Source: Mucidula mucida
Taxonomy: Eukaryota > Basidiomycota > Agaricomycetes > Agaricales > Physalacriaceae
Reading direction: 5' to 3'
NCBI GenBank assembly: GCA_015501055.1
Contig: JADNYV010000011.1
Span: forward strand, 62,001 to 126,000
Length of the DNA stretch: 64,000 bases
The position numbers and the translations under genes were made by a program. Under the pieces are notes generated by a model, which worked only from the letters and a program-made list of their open reading frames with translations, was not told where the DNA came from and ran no database searches. Shown here in pieces: positions 35,034 through 45,397 of this stretch. Numbering within the stretch: the first letter of the stretch is position 1; each line of letters opens with the position of its first letter.

Positions 35034-36403
35034 TTACACCCATCCATCCACGCCACCATTCCATTGCGCAAACAACTCGACAGGAAATGCCGCCGCCATC
35101 GCCTGATACCCAGCGACATTTGGATGCAAATAATCTCCCGAATTAAACTCCCTCCTCAGCTGAGCCGCATCCGCCGGGTCCCTCGTCGCAGCGTCAAAGT
35201 CCACCACACCATCAAACCATCCGCTATCCCGAATCCACGCATTCACGCGCTGCCGTGTCGCCTCCCTCACCTGCGTCGAGTACGGCTGTATACTCGTCGC
35301 GCACCCGGGCTCGCAGAACGGCGTTATCGTCGCGCCGAAGAAGGGTATCCCCGCCGCGCGCGAGCGTATGCTGAGCTGCGTGAACGCAGCGATGAGCGCA
35401 TCACCGATCTTCTGCTGGGCCGCATCGGTGGAGGCGGCAACGCCAATGTCGTTTACGCCTTCAAATATCATGGCGTATTTCACGCCGGGCTGGGCCAGGA
35501 CGTCCCGGTCGAAACGACCTAGAGCGTTGGGCCCTAGACCATCAGCGAGGATGCGGTTCCCGCCTGCGGCTTGGTTGGCGATGGCGATGGTAGACGTGTC
35601 CGAAGATGACTGGAGGAGCGCAAGGAGCTGGTCAGGCCAGCGGTTGTTCTTGTTATCGTCGCTGCCCCGCCCATCTGTGATGCTGTCCCCGACAATCGCG
35701 AACGTGCTGTACGCGGGCGGGACCCACGCTTCCAGCGCGCTAAGGAAGTACCTACATTTGAATTGTTGAATTGACGCGTGAAACACGAGATGTGGCGTAC
35801 TCACCAATGCGCTACATTCGCCGTCGATGCCCCAGACACGTTCTGCGCGCGCGTCGAGTCTCCGAACGTCATCCACGATGTCGTGCGGCTCCCAGGGTGG
35901 CTCGTAATCGCGTTCCCCGCCTGACCACTCGCCAAATACATACTTACCGTCAGCTCGCTCTGCGCTTCCACGTCCAGGTCGATGGGGTCAGACACGACTA
36001 AAGCTCCATTCGGGATCGTATACGACGCCGAGCCGCTGAAAGTCACATTCTGTAGCGAGCCCGTGTCGATGGAGCTGCTCCCAGCAGTACCATTGAGCGG
36101 GCGCGCAATGGTCACTGCCGTGATGGGCAAATCTGTCGTGCCAAACGCGTTTGAAAAACGCAAGCGAACGTGGGACGAGGGTGCGGTGATGTGGATAGTC
36201 TGTCTGAGGGTAGCGTTGGTGAATACACCGCTGGACGTGTTGAACGGCGCGGGGGGCAGATTCGCTGGTTCTGTTAGCTGCGGCATGGACGCCCAAGCCG
36301 TGATCCAGTGTCCCTCGGTGTGGTTGGCGCGCACGAGAAGGTGAGCGACTGCGTGTTGGAAGAGCAGGGAGACTACGAGTATGAGGAGTGGGGGAGCCAT
36401 CAT
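35034..36403 (-). CDS. Secreted SGNH/GDSL hydrolase
   Basis: Exons 35805-36403 and 35034-35751; 438 residues. An N-terminal leader (PLLILVVSLLFQHAVAHLL) indicates secretion; several N-x-S/T sites follow. A beta-rich N-terminal domain of about 200 residues precedes the SGNH core: IVGDSITDGRGS (Ser), the NQAAGGNRIL glycine block, GVNDIG (Asn), and DYLHPN (Asp/His). Ends in GGVDGWV. Likely a carbohydrate esterase or lipase outside the cell. Confidence 0.9.
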
Positions 36404-37056
36404 GGCAGCTGTCTCGACGCCGGGTGTTCGATGTCATTTAAGTATGAAAGGTTTTTTTGGCCTCACGAATTCCGGAGAAAGACCGAGCTGGTTCTATACC
36501 GGAAGATCAGGCGGAAGCGGTCATTTGCAAGGCGCATGATGGATCATGGGATTCCGACTCTAATTTCATCTTGAAGACATTCGGTGTTGAGGTTGTCTGG
36601 TTTGGGCCACCGCGCCTTATTCAAAAAGGTGATCGTGTTACCACTGAGAATGAACTGAAAACACGTAGCTCGTTTAGTGCAACTGCCCAGGAGTTGCAAG
36701 AGATCCGTTACGCGAGATGTAGTATACAGGTAGTCTTATGCCCATTCTACTTTCAATGTCTCTAGCAGAATCAGCGTTCAGATGTGTGCGTAATATAACG
36801 TAGCTGTCAAGGACCAATGGCAATGGGAAACAGACATAGTTGATAAATAGTTCAGAACAGGGCCCGTGCCCTTTAAGATTCTAACTCATAGACAGGTTGG
36901 ACTACACAACATGAGTTGGTTGTTATTCCAAGGTAAACACCAACGGATCTAGATAATATCCTCTCTAATCAGTGGGTGTAGATGTGATAGGTCAGTAGAA
37001 ATACAGATGATACTTTTCTGCCACGTTGTCCTTCAAGTCGACAAAACGGTAGCCCG
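36404..37056. other. Intergenic, 653 bp
   Basis: Promoter of the SGNH hydrolase on the left and 3' flank of the hypothetical gene on the right; open frames here show no family features. Confidence 0.4.
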
Positions 37057-37913
37057 CTATAAGTATTCCATGGGAGGAAGCTCCTGTGTCACAGCATTTA
37101 AGACCACAGCGTCGCTAACATCGTCCTCGGCGTCTTCAACATCTCCAAAGGCTTCCAGCTGGTCCATTATATGCTCAACTGCTTGCTTGATACCGAAGTC
37201 GGTCCCAAGGTTATACTCCGTGTCAAACTTTTGTAGGATGCCGACGAGAGCAGAGGGTGCTTTATGTGGATATAGGTCGTCATATGTGTATACAAAGCGC
37301 ATCCAAGGCGAGGCTAAAAGGAGGTGTAATTGTGAGTAACTAGCGTGCCAGGATGACTGAAAACAAACTTAAAGGATAGAGCGCAGCTGCACGGCGATCA
37401 TTGCGGTATGACACTCGTCCTCTTCCTCGATTCAGAGCTACTCTAAACACCTCAGTTGGAATCACGTAAGCCAATATATGCACCAACATGTAATTCGCTT
37501 GTTTGGCGGTGTCAAAGTCCGGAAACTTTTCATTAACACCGCCAGCACTCCCAAAGCAGATATTGTATTCGGCCAGCAGGGAGTCCTACTATTTTTGAAC
37601 ATTGTCCTAGAAAGACGTAGATGTTTGGCAGACGTACGGGATGACGGCCACCGCTGAATTGGTTCGGGTCTGGAGAGATGCAGATGAAAGCAGGCCTCGT
37701 GCTTGTAACGGGCGTTTTACTACCCATTGAAGGGCGCGTGGGATGAGTCGTGACTGACGCGCGACCTGCGAACCTCGAGAGAAGGGTGCTATTGACAGCG
37801 TCATGACCAAATGCAACTTTAGTAACCGGCATTTGACAATTTTCAAGTTTGGTCGCCGGATCACGTTCATCTACAATTTCCTCAGAGCTTTGGTGCACGT
37901 TTGAATCAGGCAT
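37057..37913 (-). CDS. Hypothetical three-exon protein
   Basis: Exons 37638-37913, 37369-37585, 37057-37313 join with GT-AG introns and matching phases into 249 residues (starts MPDSNVHQSSEEIVDERD, ends LPPMEYL). The N-terminal third is polar and Ser/Thr-rich; the middle has NEKFPDFDTAKQANYMLVHI and a basic run; the C-terminus is acidic (DVEDAEDDVSD). I do not recognise the family. The start follows a divergent arrangement with the IGPS gene across about 180 bp, which suggests a shared promoter region. Confidence 0.6.
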
Positions 37914-38091
37914 AAATTGTCAGTTTGGCTCTATTTGGGTACTTTCTAAAAGGATACTTATATGAGTAGCCCCACTGAACTGCCGCCCGCCGCCGTCGCC
38001 CGACGAGACCGTCCGTACGTGTTACAGTTACTCCGAGTCAAGTTACAGCTGACCTCATTTCGCGACTTGAAAAGTAGCGATCGAAGCGACA

Positions 38092-38913
38092 ATGTCCGCC
38101 CCCTCTATTCTCCAGAAAATATATGCTCAACGAGCCAAGGACGTTGAGCTGGCGTCTACCACGCCTGGCACGACTCCTGCAGAGCTCGACACATACCTAT
38201 CGATGGGTCTGGCTCCCCAACTCATCTCCTTCGTCGACAGACTGAAACAAAACCCTGGCTCACCCCCTTCTGTTTCTCTTATGGCCGAAATCAAGCGTGC
38301 CAGCCCATCCAAAGGCCCCATCGCTATGACCATCAATCCTGCAGTACAGGCGCTGACATATGCGCAAGCTGGCGCATCCACCATCTCCGTCCTTACCGAG
38401 CCAACGTGGTTCAAGGGATCTCTTCTAGACATGCGCCTCGCCAGGCAAGCCATCGACAACGTCCCCAATAGACCTGCCGTTCTGCGGAAGGAGTTCATCT
38501 TCGACAAATACCAGATCGCCGAGGCTCGTCTGTGGGGCGCGGATACTGTTTTGCTGATCGTCGCGATGTTGACGCAGGAGCAGCTGACGTCGTTGTATCA
38601 GTACTCGCTCTCACTGGGAATGGAGCCCCTGGTGGAAGTGAACAACGCGAAGGAGATGGAGGTCGCCCTTGGTCTTGGAGCCAAGGTGATTGGGGTCAAC
38701 AACCGAAACCTGCACGATTTCCAGGTAGATATGGGCACCACGAGCCGACTGGTGGAGATGGTGAAGGAGAGCGATGTGATCCTATGCGCCTTGAGTGGTA
38801 TCTCGAATTCGAAAGACGTGCAGACGTATCAAAATGAGGGAGTAAGGGCAGTGTTGATTGGGATGAAGGCAGAGAATACCTCGACTTTTATTCGGGAGCT
38901 TCTGGCCTGGTAA
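38092..38913 (+). CDS. Stand-alone indole-3-glycerol-phosphate synthase
   Basis: Intronless, 273 residues, a complete TIM-barrel IGPS, which closes the indole ring in tryptophan synthesis. Key residues are visible: Lys in [12 protein letters not shown], Lys in [13 protein letters not shown], Glu in EPLVEVNN, Asn/Arg in [10 protein letters not shown], Ser in ALSGIS. In most fungi this domain is fused to glutamine amidotransferase and PRAI domains; here both are absent and stops lie on either side. The last phosphate-binding loop reads LIGMKAENT where the family has a GE(S/A)LMR-type sequence, so activity is uncertain. It may be a second copy beside the usual fused enzyme. Confidence 0.88.
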   Translation: MSAPSILQKIYAQRAKDVELASTTPGTTPAELDTYLSMGLAPQLISFVDRLKQNPGSPPSVSLMAEIKRASPSKGPIAMTINPAVQALTYAQAGASTISVLTEPTWFKGSLLDMRLARQAIDNVPNRPAVLRKEFIFDKYQIAEARLWGADTVLLIVAMLTQEQLTSLYQYSLSLGMEPLVEVNNAKEMEVALGLGAKVIGVNNRNLHDFQVDMGTTSRLVEMVKESDVILCALSGISNSKDVQTYQNEGVRAVLIGMKAENTSTFIRELLAW

Positions 38914-39126
38914 TTCATCGCTACTAGATGCCCCTCTAGCCTGGGAAAATTCTTGTCGGCAGATCTGATGTTCTTAATAGGAATTTACGCCACAACAATG
39001 CAGCATTACTACAGATTCAAAATTGACTACTTCAAAAAGAAGATTGGTCAAATGTAACTATCAGCATCACTATCATTCGTTAATATCCGCACTCCAGACC
39101 CATTGCCTGTGCCAGTTGCGTATGTT

Positions 39127-39832
39127 CTACATGAAGAGACTCATTACAACGGCAACGAGAGCTAGGCCAAACGACGGCTTCAACATGCCGACTCCGTTCG
39201 AATCTGAGCTCGACGCAGCGCTGGCAGTGCTCGAAGCCGCGGAGCTAGTAGCGGTATTAGACGGGGCTCCCGGCTGCGACTCCGTCGAAGTGTCTTCTTG
39301 AAGGACAACTGGTTCTAGAACGGACTCCGGGAAGAACGAGACAGTCTTGCCCTCGGGGTCAAAGACGCCATTCCACGCCACGCTGTATCCGGATGGAAGG
39401 CTGAAAGGATATCTCATTTAATCCGCGTCAATTCGTCAGTAATAGAGCACTCACGCGGTGATGGTCTCAGTTGGGATACTGAATCCCGAAGGGTAGATGG
39501 CAGTCTGCTTCAGCTTTAGTTTTCCTCCTTCGAGGAATAGAGTTGAGTGGAGAATACCTCGACAACATAGCCCGACGTGATTAAACCATACTTCGACTGA
39601 AAAAATTGTCAGACGACGTGGAAGCGACCATGAAGAGGCGACCTTACCAAGAAGTCGTTGTCGATGACTGGGTGTCCGGAAGGAAGTACACGCGCCTCGA
39701 GACTGTGATAATCCGAGGATTAGAAAGGAAAGCTTCGGAGGGAGGCACTCACTCCTCGAAGGGGGCGCTTGCGACGAGAGCAAACAAGGACGCGCCGAAA
39801 AGCAGGGAAACACAGCTCTTGAAGGAATTCAT
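39127..39832 (-). CDS. Small secreted GPI-type surface protein
   Basis: Five exons (39753-39832, 39648-39702, 39558-39596, 39455-39513, 39127-39400) give 168 residues. A clear leader (CVSLLFGASLFALVASA) is followed by three related segments, VLPSGHPVI, YPSGFSIPT and LPSGYSVAW, then FDPEGKTVSF. The C-terminal third is Ser/Ala/Thr-rich (TATSSAASSTASAASSS) and ends in a hydrophobic segment, LALVAVVMSLFM, typical of a GPI-attachment signal. Lies head-to-head with the next membrane-protein gene, 485 bp apart. Function unknown; likely cell-wall or surface exposed. Confidence 0.75.
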
Positions 39833-40317
39833 CGTCGGTTCGTTTCGAGGGATACGAATGAGCTATTCAACCCCGCAAACCCCGCCTTTTGAACGTGAGT
39901 TTCCAGGCACAGGGAAGGCCTCGACTCAGAGATCCGCCGAGCATCACGTCGCGCTACTTGAGGACCTTTCGGTCAGTCCCTTTTCATTTCATTGCCTCGG
40001 AGGCCTGCTCAACCGATAAAGTGTGCCTCTTATCAGATAAAGAAGAGGCACGGCAACGATAAGATACAGGCCTGACTCTAGATGTGATCTAATCAGATAT
40101 GCCCTAGGCGGCCACTCAACGCCCAGCCAAACTCTAGCGGCGCCACCAGGCAATAGAGCGAGAAAAACGCAAATTCGGGTCCCTCATCACATGGACCATG
40201 ACATCGGGTGATTCATCTAAGAGATCCGAGTGTCCAGGTTGCGTTTACGTAGAAAAGAAGGAGGACGAGAGGGTGCCTCCGTGTTTTTGATTTCAGCCAC
40301 TTTCAAAGACATCCACC
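39833..40317. promoter_or_regulatory. Divergent promoter between two secretory genes
   Basis: 485 bp between start codons facing away from each other (GPI-type protein and membrane protein). A palindromic run around 40008-40048 (gataaagtg...gcctcttatcagataaagaagaggc) could form a hairpin. Confidence 0.45.
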
Positions 40318-41248
40318 ATGTTCTCGCTCAACGTTGCCCTCATCGCCGCCGTCTTGTCTGTTGCCAATGTGGTCTCTGCTGACGCCCCGGCGACGTGCAG
40401 TGCCCATGGTTTCGACTTGACGTCCGACGGTGGAAAGAGCCCCTGCTACATCGCGTCTCTGATGGTCGGGGGAGGATGTGAGCCATTCAGTTCTGAGCGC
40501 TAACTTCGACGCTGACACAATGCTCAAGATATGCCGGAGGACTCGCCGTATCCGCGCCTCAGTGGACAGACTGAGTACGATATCCCCACGGGACGAAGCC
40601 GAGATCTGCGGTGCAACCCAGTCTTCTACACCTTGGTATCTGGATGCTCTGCGTGCCAGTCATAAGCAGCAATACTTGGCCCACGTAAGTGCTTCCCCCC
40701 GCCGTTATTATGCACGCTAAGGCACATTCAGATGGGATTCCTGGACCACGAACTGTGGCAACATTACTGGCGTCAAGTGAGCATCTTGATTCCGATTACG
40801 AGAGTTAACTACTGACCTATTATTCATAGGTATATCGCCGAAACGATGCCCTACGACACGGCACTCCCCAACTGGGTATTCACCGACCCAGTCGTCACTG
40901 GCGGTACTTTCAACTACACCGCTGCGAAGCTCGTGGGCGCATCCGGTAAGTGTGTGATATATCCGCAACTGATGGATACTCATAGAAATAGATGAGATCC
41001 CGGAGACAACGTTCAACGTCAATGGCGACTCCACCGGTAGCTCGACTGCCGCCACCTGCTCTAACAAAGCTGGTGCCATCGCTGGAGCTGCCGTAGGAAG
41101 CGCTGTCGGGGGTGCCCTTATCGGTGCTCTTATCATGTTCCTCTTGGGTAAAAAGTCCAAGAAGCTCTCTGCTGACCGTGGATCGATTCATTCCCATGAA
41201 TCCGAGGATACTATTGCCAGAGAGAAGAAAATTGCGAACCGCGCTTGA
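40318..41248 (+). CDS. Single-pass membrane protein, Cys-rich ectodomain
   Basis: Starts with a leader (MFSLNVALIAAVLSVANVVS), then a cysteine-bearing ectodomain with VFYTLVSGCSACQ and WTTNCGNITGV, N-glycosylation sites, one transmembrane segment with GxxxG-like spacing (GAIAGAAVGSAVGGALIGAL) and a basic cytoplasmic tail ending REKKIANRA. This layout is common in an uncharacterised basidiomycete family. Exons: 40318-about 40478, about 40531-40635, then pieces to 41248. The junction after SACQ is uncertain: the frame hits TAA, so a gtcata donor near 40662 joined to about 40731 is proposed. Confidence 0.7.
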
Positions 41249-41512
41249 TGTTTTTGATGTTATAAACATGACCTTTATGAATCCAAATACGCAGCCTGTT
41301 TTTAAGTATTTAGTCTGTGTAGAATTTTGAAATACATGTTCGATGACTTCACCCGTAACCCACTGAGAGCCAGTGATTCATTTCGAAACGATACGTAGTA
41401 TTATGATGATGTAGAATACGAAGACATACAGTGATTATACACTCTGTGGGAGATTATAAAGTCCAGTCAAATATACACAAATATAATGTAGTCGGTAAAT
41501 TGAGCTTTGGAC
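41249..41512. other. Shared 3' flank
   Basis: Convergent ends of the membrane-protein gene (+) and the repeat-peptide gene (-); terminators of both must lie here. Confidence 0.4.
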
Positions 41513-42372
41513 CTAGGCAAGGTCTTTCTTTTCGTACATTTCCTCGTCAAAGAAAGTCGTTAACATGTTCGAGCGTTCTTGAGTCTCACGGCGCTCTGCA
41601 TTTCAACGTCAGCCTAAGACCCCGAACAATGAAGCTTTCCACTAACCTGGAAGGTCTGGATTAGCTTCCCTTGTGTACATTTCTTCATCGAAGAACGTGG
41701 TGAGCGTATTCGCCCGGCGCGCAACATCTGTAATTGAGACTTTAAATCAAGTGTAAAGAAGAGTAAGGCTTAGGACCAACCCGATTCAAGATCTTTCTTG
41801 GTGTACATCTCCTCATCAAAGAATGTTGTAAGCATGTCTGAACGACGTTCGACATCCGAAGCTACCAACGTGTTCAGCTGGAGGTTTTGCGAGTAGACGA
41901 ATGCGCATACCTGCTGAGTCTTCGTCGATATACATCTCCTCATCGAAAAACGTTGTGGGGTGTTGGAGCGGCGTTCAACGTCTGAAGCTGTCAGTGCATT
42001 CAGCTGAAATTTCGCGAACATCAGACCAAAAAGCACCCATACCTGCGGAGTCTTCGTCGGCATACATCTCCTCATCGAAGAAAGTGGTAAGTACGTTGGA
42101 ACTTGAGCGACGTCCGAGAGCAGAGTCTGACAAGAATTAGAACCGCAGCTTTGACTCAGAGCATAGCATAAACTGACCTGTGTCTTTCTTGGCGTACATC
42201 TCTTCGTCAAAGAAAGTCGTCAGCATGTTGGAACGCGCTGTGTGTGACTTGAGTCCTCTGATTAGAATGACTAGAACAGGGAGTGACTAGCCTTCCGGGA
42301 CACTGTCTTTCTTCGCATACATTTCCTCATCGAAGAAAGTTGTGAGCATGTTCGATCGACTGTTCGGTGCGC
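41513..42372 (-). repeat. Seven exon-encoded repeats of the LTTFFDEEMY unit
   Basis: Unit cores at about 42355-42312, 42235-42190, 42094-42053, 41971-41921, 41842-41791, 41711-41660 and 41569-41522. TTFFDEEMY is preserved in all seven (in unit 4 only in the +1 frame). Flanks vary: AKKD, AKKD, ADED, IDED, TKKD, TREA, EKKD. Confidence 0.9.
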
Positions 42373-42495
42373 CTAGTTACACGTCAGACGAACAAGTCGA
42401 CAAGAGAGTACGAGAAGATGCTAACCCAACGGAGCGGCGAAGGTCATAGATGCCGACAGGACAACGAAGGAGAGCGCAACAATGGAGGACTTCAT
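41513..42495 (-). CDS. Secreted precursor with seven tandem peptide repeats
   Basis: Eight exons: 42426-42495 (23-residue signal peptide, ending ASMTFAAPL), then one repeat per exon: 42304-42372, 42178-42255, 42043-42126, 41911-41987, 41781-41861, 41647-41727, 41513-41595. Each repeat has LTTFFDEEMY or a close variant; the first two read SNMLTTFFDEEMYAKKD. Four of the repeats follow RR (for example DVERRSDM) and four are followed by KK, matching Kex2-type processing sites. About 207 residues. Exon 5 is 77 nt, one base short, at a CCCC run in the SNTP region. Exon 2 may instead extend to 42292 with a GC donor. No homologous family was recognised; a secreted multi-copy peptide (RiPP-like, pheromone-like or wall peptide) is inferred. 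Confidence 0.78.
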
Positions 42496-45397
42496 ATCGA
42501 GAATGAGGGATTGGCTGTAGGCTGAATATGCGAGGTGTGAGAATACGAGGTGGAAGAAAAGTTGGATGGAAGAATACTGCTGATACCCACACCTTTTATA
42601 AGATGGGGTCCTCCCAGTTCTAGTCCCCGGTACCGAGTCGACTTGCCACGGGCGAGATGAACGGCTTGAAGCGGTGTGGCAATTAAACATAGCCCAAGCG
42701 GCAACTACTTTCGAATACGCATACAAGTGATTCGAGGCGCGAAATGACGAAGACAGCGCGGATCAGGGCGGTAGAGTTTCCATCTTGCTCCTGGGAACTG
42801 TGTAAAGGCGGTGCGTGGTATAATGGCATGGAGAAGGATGTGCGCCTATCCCGAAGTTTGAGATTGGGCTTACTATGATGAATATGGAGATTATACCGCG
42901 GGCGCGTATGTGTCCAGGAACGCCAGAACTACTTACAGATGACCGTGAAAATCCTGTGCTGCGCGCAAATAGATGATCACGACCATGTTAATGCACATAG
43001 AACTTTCAAATGTAACGGCGACCGAAGGCGATTACAAAAAATCTTCGCCCTGAACCGGAGGCTTGAGGGCACGGATAAAAAAAGATGGCACGCACCATGT
43101 ACCACCCGCGACGACGACCGGATTTTTCGGCGGACCTGGCGATTTCCGGTTAACGTTGAACGTTTTGATCTCCAGCGTACATACTATATGATGTTGCAAT
43201 ACTAAACGATGTGGTTCCCACTGAACTCAACAAAACAACAATTCTCGGTTATTTGATTCCCAGTTGCCGACGTTACCACGTCTATCAAGCTGCCAAACTC
43301 TACAACTTGTCAAGGCTCAACTAACTGACCATGCTCGGTCTGTCAAGACGTGCGCGGCCGTGTACGCTCAAACCGTGACTAGAGTCAGAGGATGGGCTGG
43401 TAAGGCCCCATCGGTCACTCTAACGCGTAAGAGTGCTTTCAATGATACAGAGAACAGCCTTCGATGTGCTCTCGTAATCCCGAATCCCGAGTCGCCAAGT
43501 CGGGAGTTTCTGCCATATTTTGAGAATGGAGGAGGTCGGTAATATCTTCGAATGGGAAATTGTATGACATAGTGCGGCTGCGCGATGACTCAAACGAAGA
43601 CTCGTCAACAGGTGTTGAGAGAACTTAGTACACTTTAACGATTACTGTTCGGAGCAGTTAGGATCATATCGATATCAAAGTAGAGCGAAAAGCGATACCC
43701 TATGGAGCGCTGAGAGATGCGGGGCGGGATCCTCTGACTCCGCGCTGAACGAGTATCGAGTCAAACTGGAGTTGCAGAAGAAACGCGATGTCAATGCGCG
43801 AGTTTGCCGCGGGAAACATTACCGCTCAGAAATTATGGCCGCATCTCCAAGAGGATATCTGCAAGGGCGTCTGACGGTCAGACCAGCGGAGAGGTGCATG
43901 TTGGGGTAGAGGACAGGTTACATCAAGGTTACATACACCTAACCCTAGGCCTAAGGCCTAGAATTACGGGCACGTGATGCGATCCGACCTACTTGCCGGC
44001 GAATTCCATGATATCTGGAGGAAGACCAGGTTTATTGTTCGGCGCTATCGTTCTCTTCCGTCTTACACAAGCGAAGGCCCTCCGTCGTTCATTCTGGTCC
44101 TGGTATCATCATGTATGCAACAGTCAGTTCAACTGTGGTGCCCTTTGGTGCCGTTCTACTGACTGACCCAAGTCAAGTCCTTCTCAGAATCAAAGGACAA
44201 CCTGCGGGACTATACTAGGAGGTTCAATCCCGTTTCCCTAGATACAAGGCCTAGGAGGACGCGTGAATTGGATCCACTCGGGACCAGTGTGAACTAACTC
44301 CACTCTTTACAGTATAGTATTCACAATCATGCGACTTAGCTTCTAATGGAAAATCTCCGACAATTCCTCTTTCGCAGAAATGGCTAACTCCGTCCGCGGC
44401 GCGTGGGGACGATGCTTCCAAGTTCCAATATCGCTTGACTGGCGGTGGTTGCAGTGACGTTATCCAGGCCTAGGAATCCGTTGTAGACTGGTATCGCTTA
44501 TGTCTCTAAGCTGACACCCTTCGAAGCGCTTCTCGTCTATACGCACTCGGTAATATCTCTCTGTCATCCAGTACATAGCGTGGAAATCATATTGGAGCTA
44601 TTTCTTCGCGAGCTCGAAACGCAAAATAGTGCCACAGTCGATCTGTCGGTCCAAGTCAGCGTGAGTACAGAGCTGCCAATACAGAATGCTGTTACATGCG
44701 CCTGTCAATATAGAGACGCGACTCCTCTCGTCTCTCGATGTTTGTGCCGAGGACACAGACTTGCGCCTCGCCGTTTGGATTCTCCTGGACTTACTGATGC
44801 ATGACAGTGCTGCGCTCTCCTGGATAGCGGTGTCGTATCGTTACTATCGCCACTGATCAAGCAGTAATCGAGTCTTGACATTCTTTAAGTAGTTGTGTAT
44901 GGGATTCATGCAATCATATCAAAGCTAGCCTTTGCAAGCACTCAATTAAACTTCTCCATGCAAATGTCGACGTCGAAGTACGATAGACAAAGGATCCTTA
45001 AAGTTGTCTCTCGACTCTCGCTGCCGACAGCTCGCATCAACCCCTGCAATAGATCGACTTGTCTCACGGTGCGCGGGTCTTGCTTCGCTTCCGCCCATTG
45101 TAGATGGAATTCGAAAGACCCAAGAGCTTTAAAGAAATACTGTACCGGCCTCACGCTCCACCACTCGGACCGCCCAGATGGCAACGGACTTTCTTGGAGC
45201 GCTGTTAGATTCGCACCCCACACACGAAACGGCGACGGATACCAAGAGAGCTGATCTAAAAACGTGCCAAAAGCCTCCGTTCGCATTTTTGGAAATCGGT
45301 CCGCAGCTGGACCTACATATTCTTAGCTGCACAGCGATGACCGAGTCTTCCATCTCTTTTCTCTTCCGCTTCCTCTCGCTGTTCATTCTTTCTTTCA
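42496..45397. other. Gene-poor stretch, 2.9 kb
   Basis: No supportable gene. Isolated frames of 60-119 codons on both strands cannot be joined into a family-like protein. A palindromic run cctaaccctaggcctaagg lies at about 43938. The left end must hold the promoter of the repeat-peptide gene. Confidence 0.45.

Noticed and set aside
39127..42495. UstYa/DUF3328-type RiPP cluster with the repeat peptide
   Set aside because: Neither neighbour has the HxxHC motifs of UstYa oxidases, so a cyclised RiPP cannot be claimed.
44220..44240. tRNA B-box-like ggttcaatccc
   Set aside because: No A box or cloverleaf can be folded around it.
44942..45286. 114-codon minus-strand ORF
   Set aside because: Isolated, no splice continuation, no recognised motifs, antisense to the GT15 upstream region.
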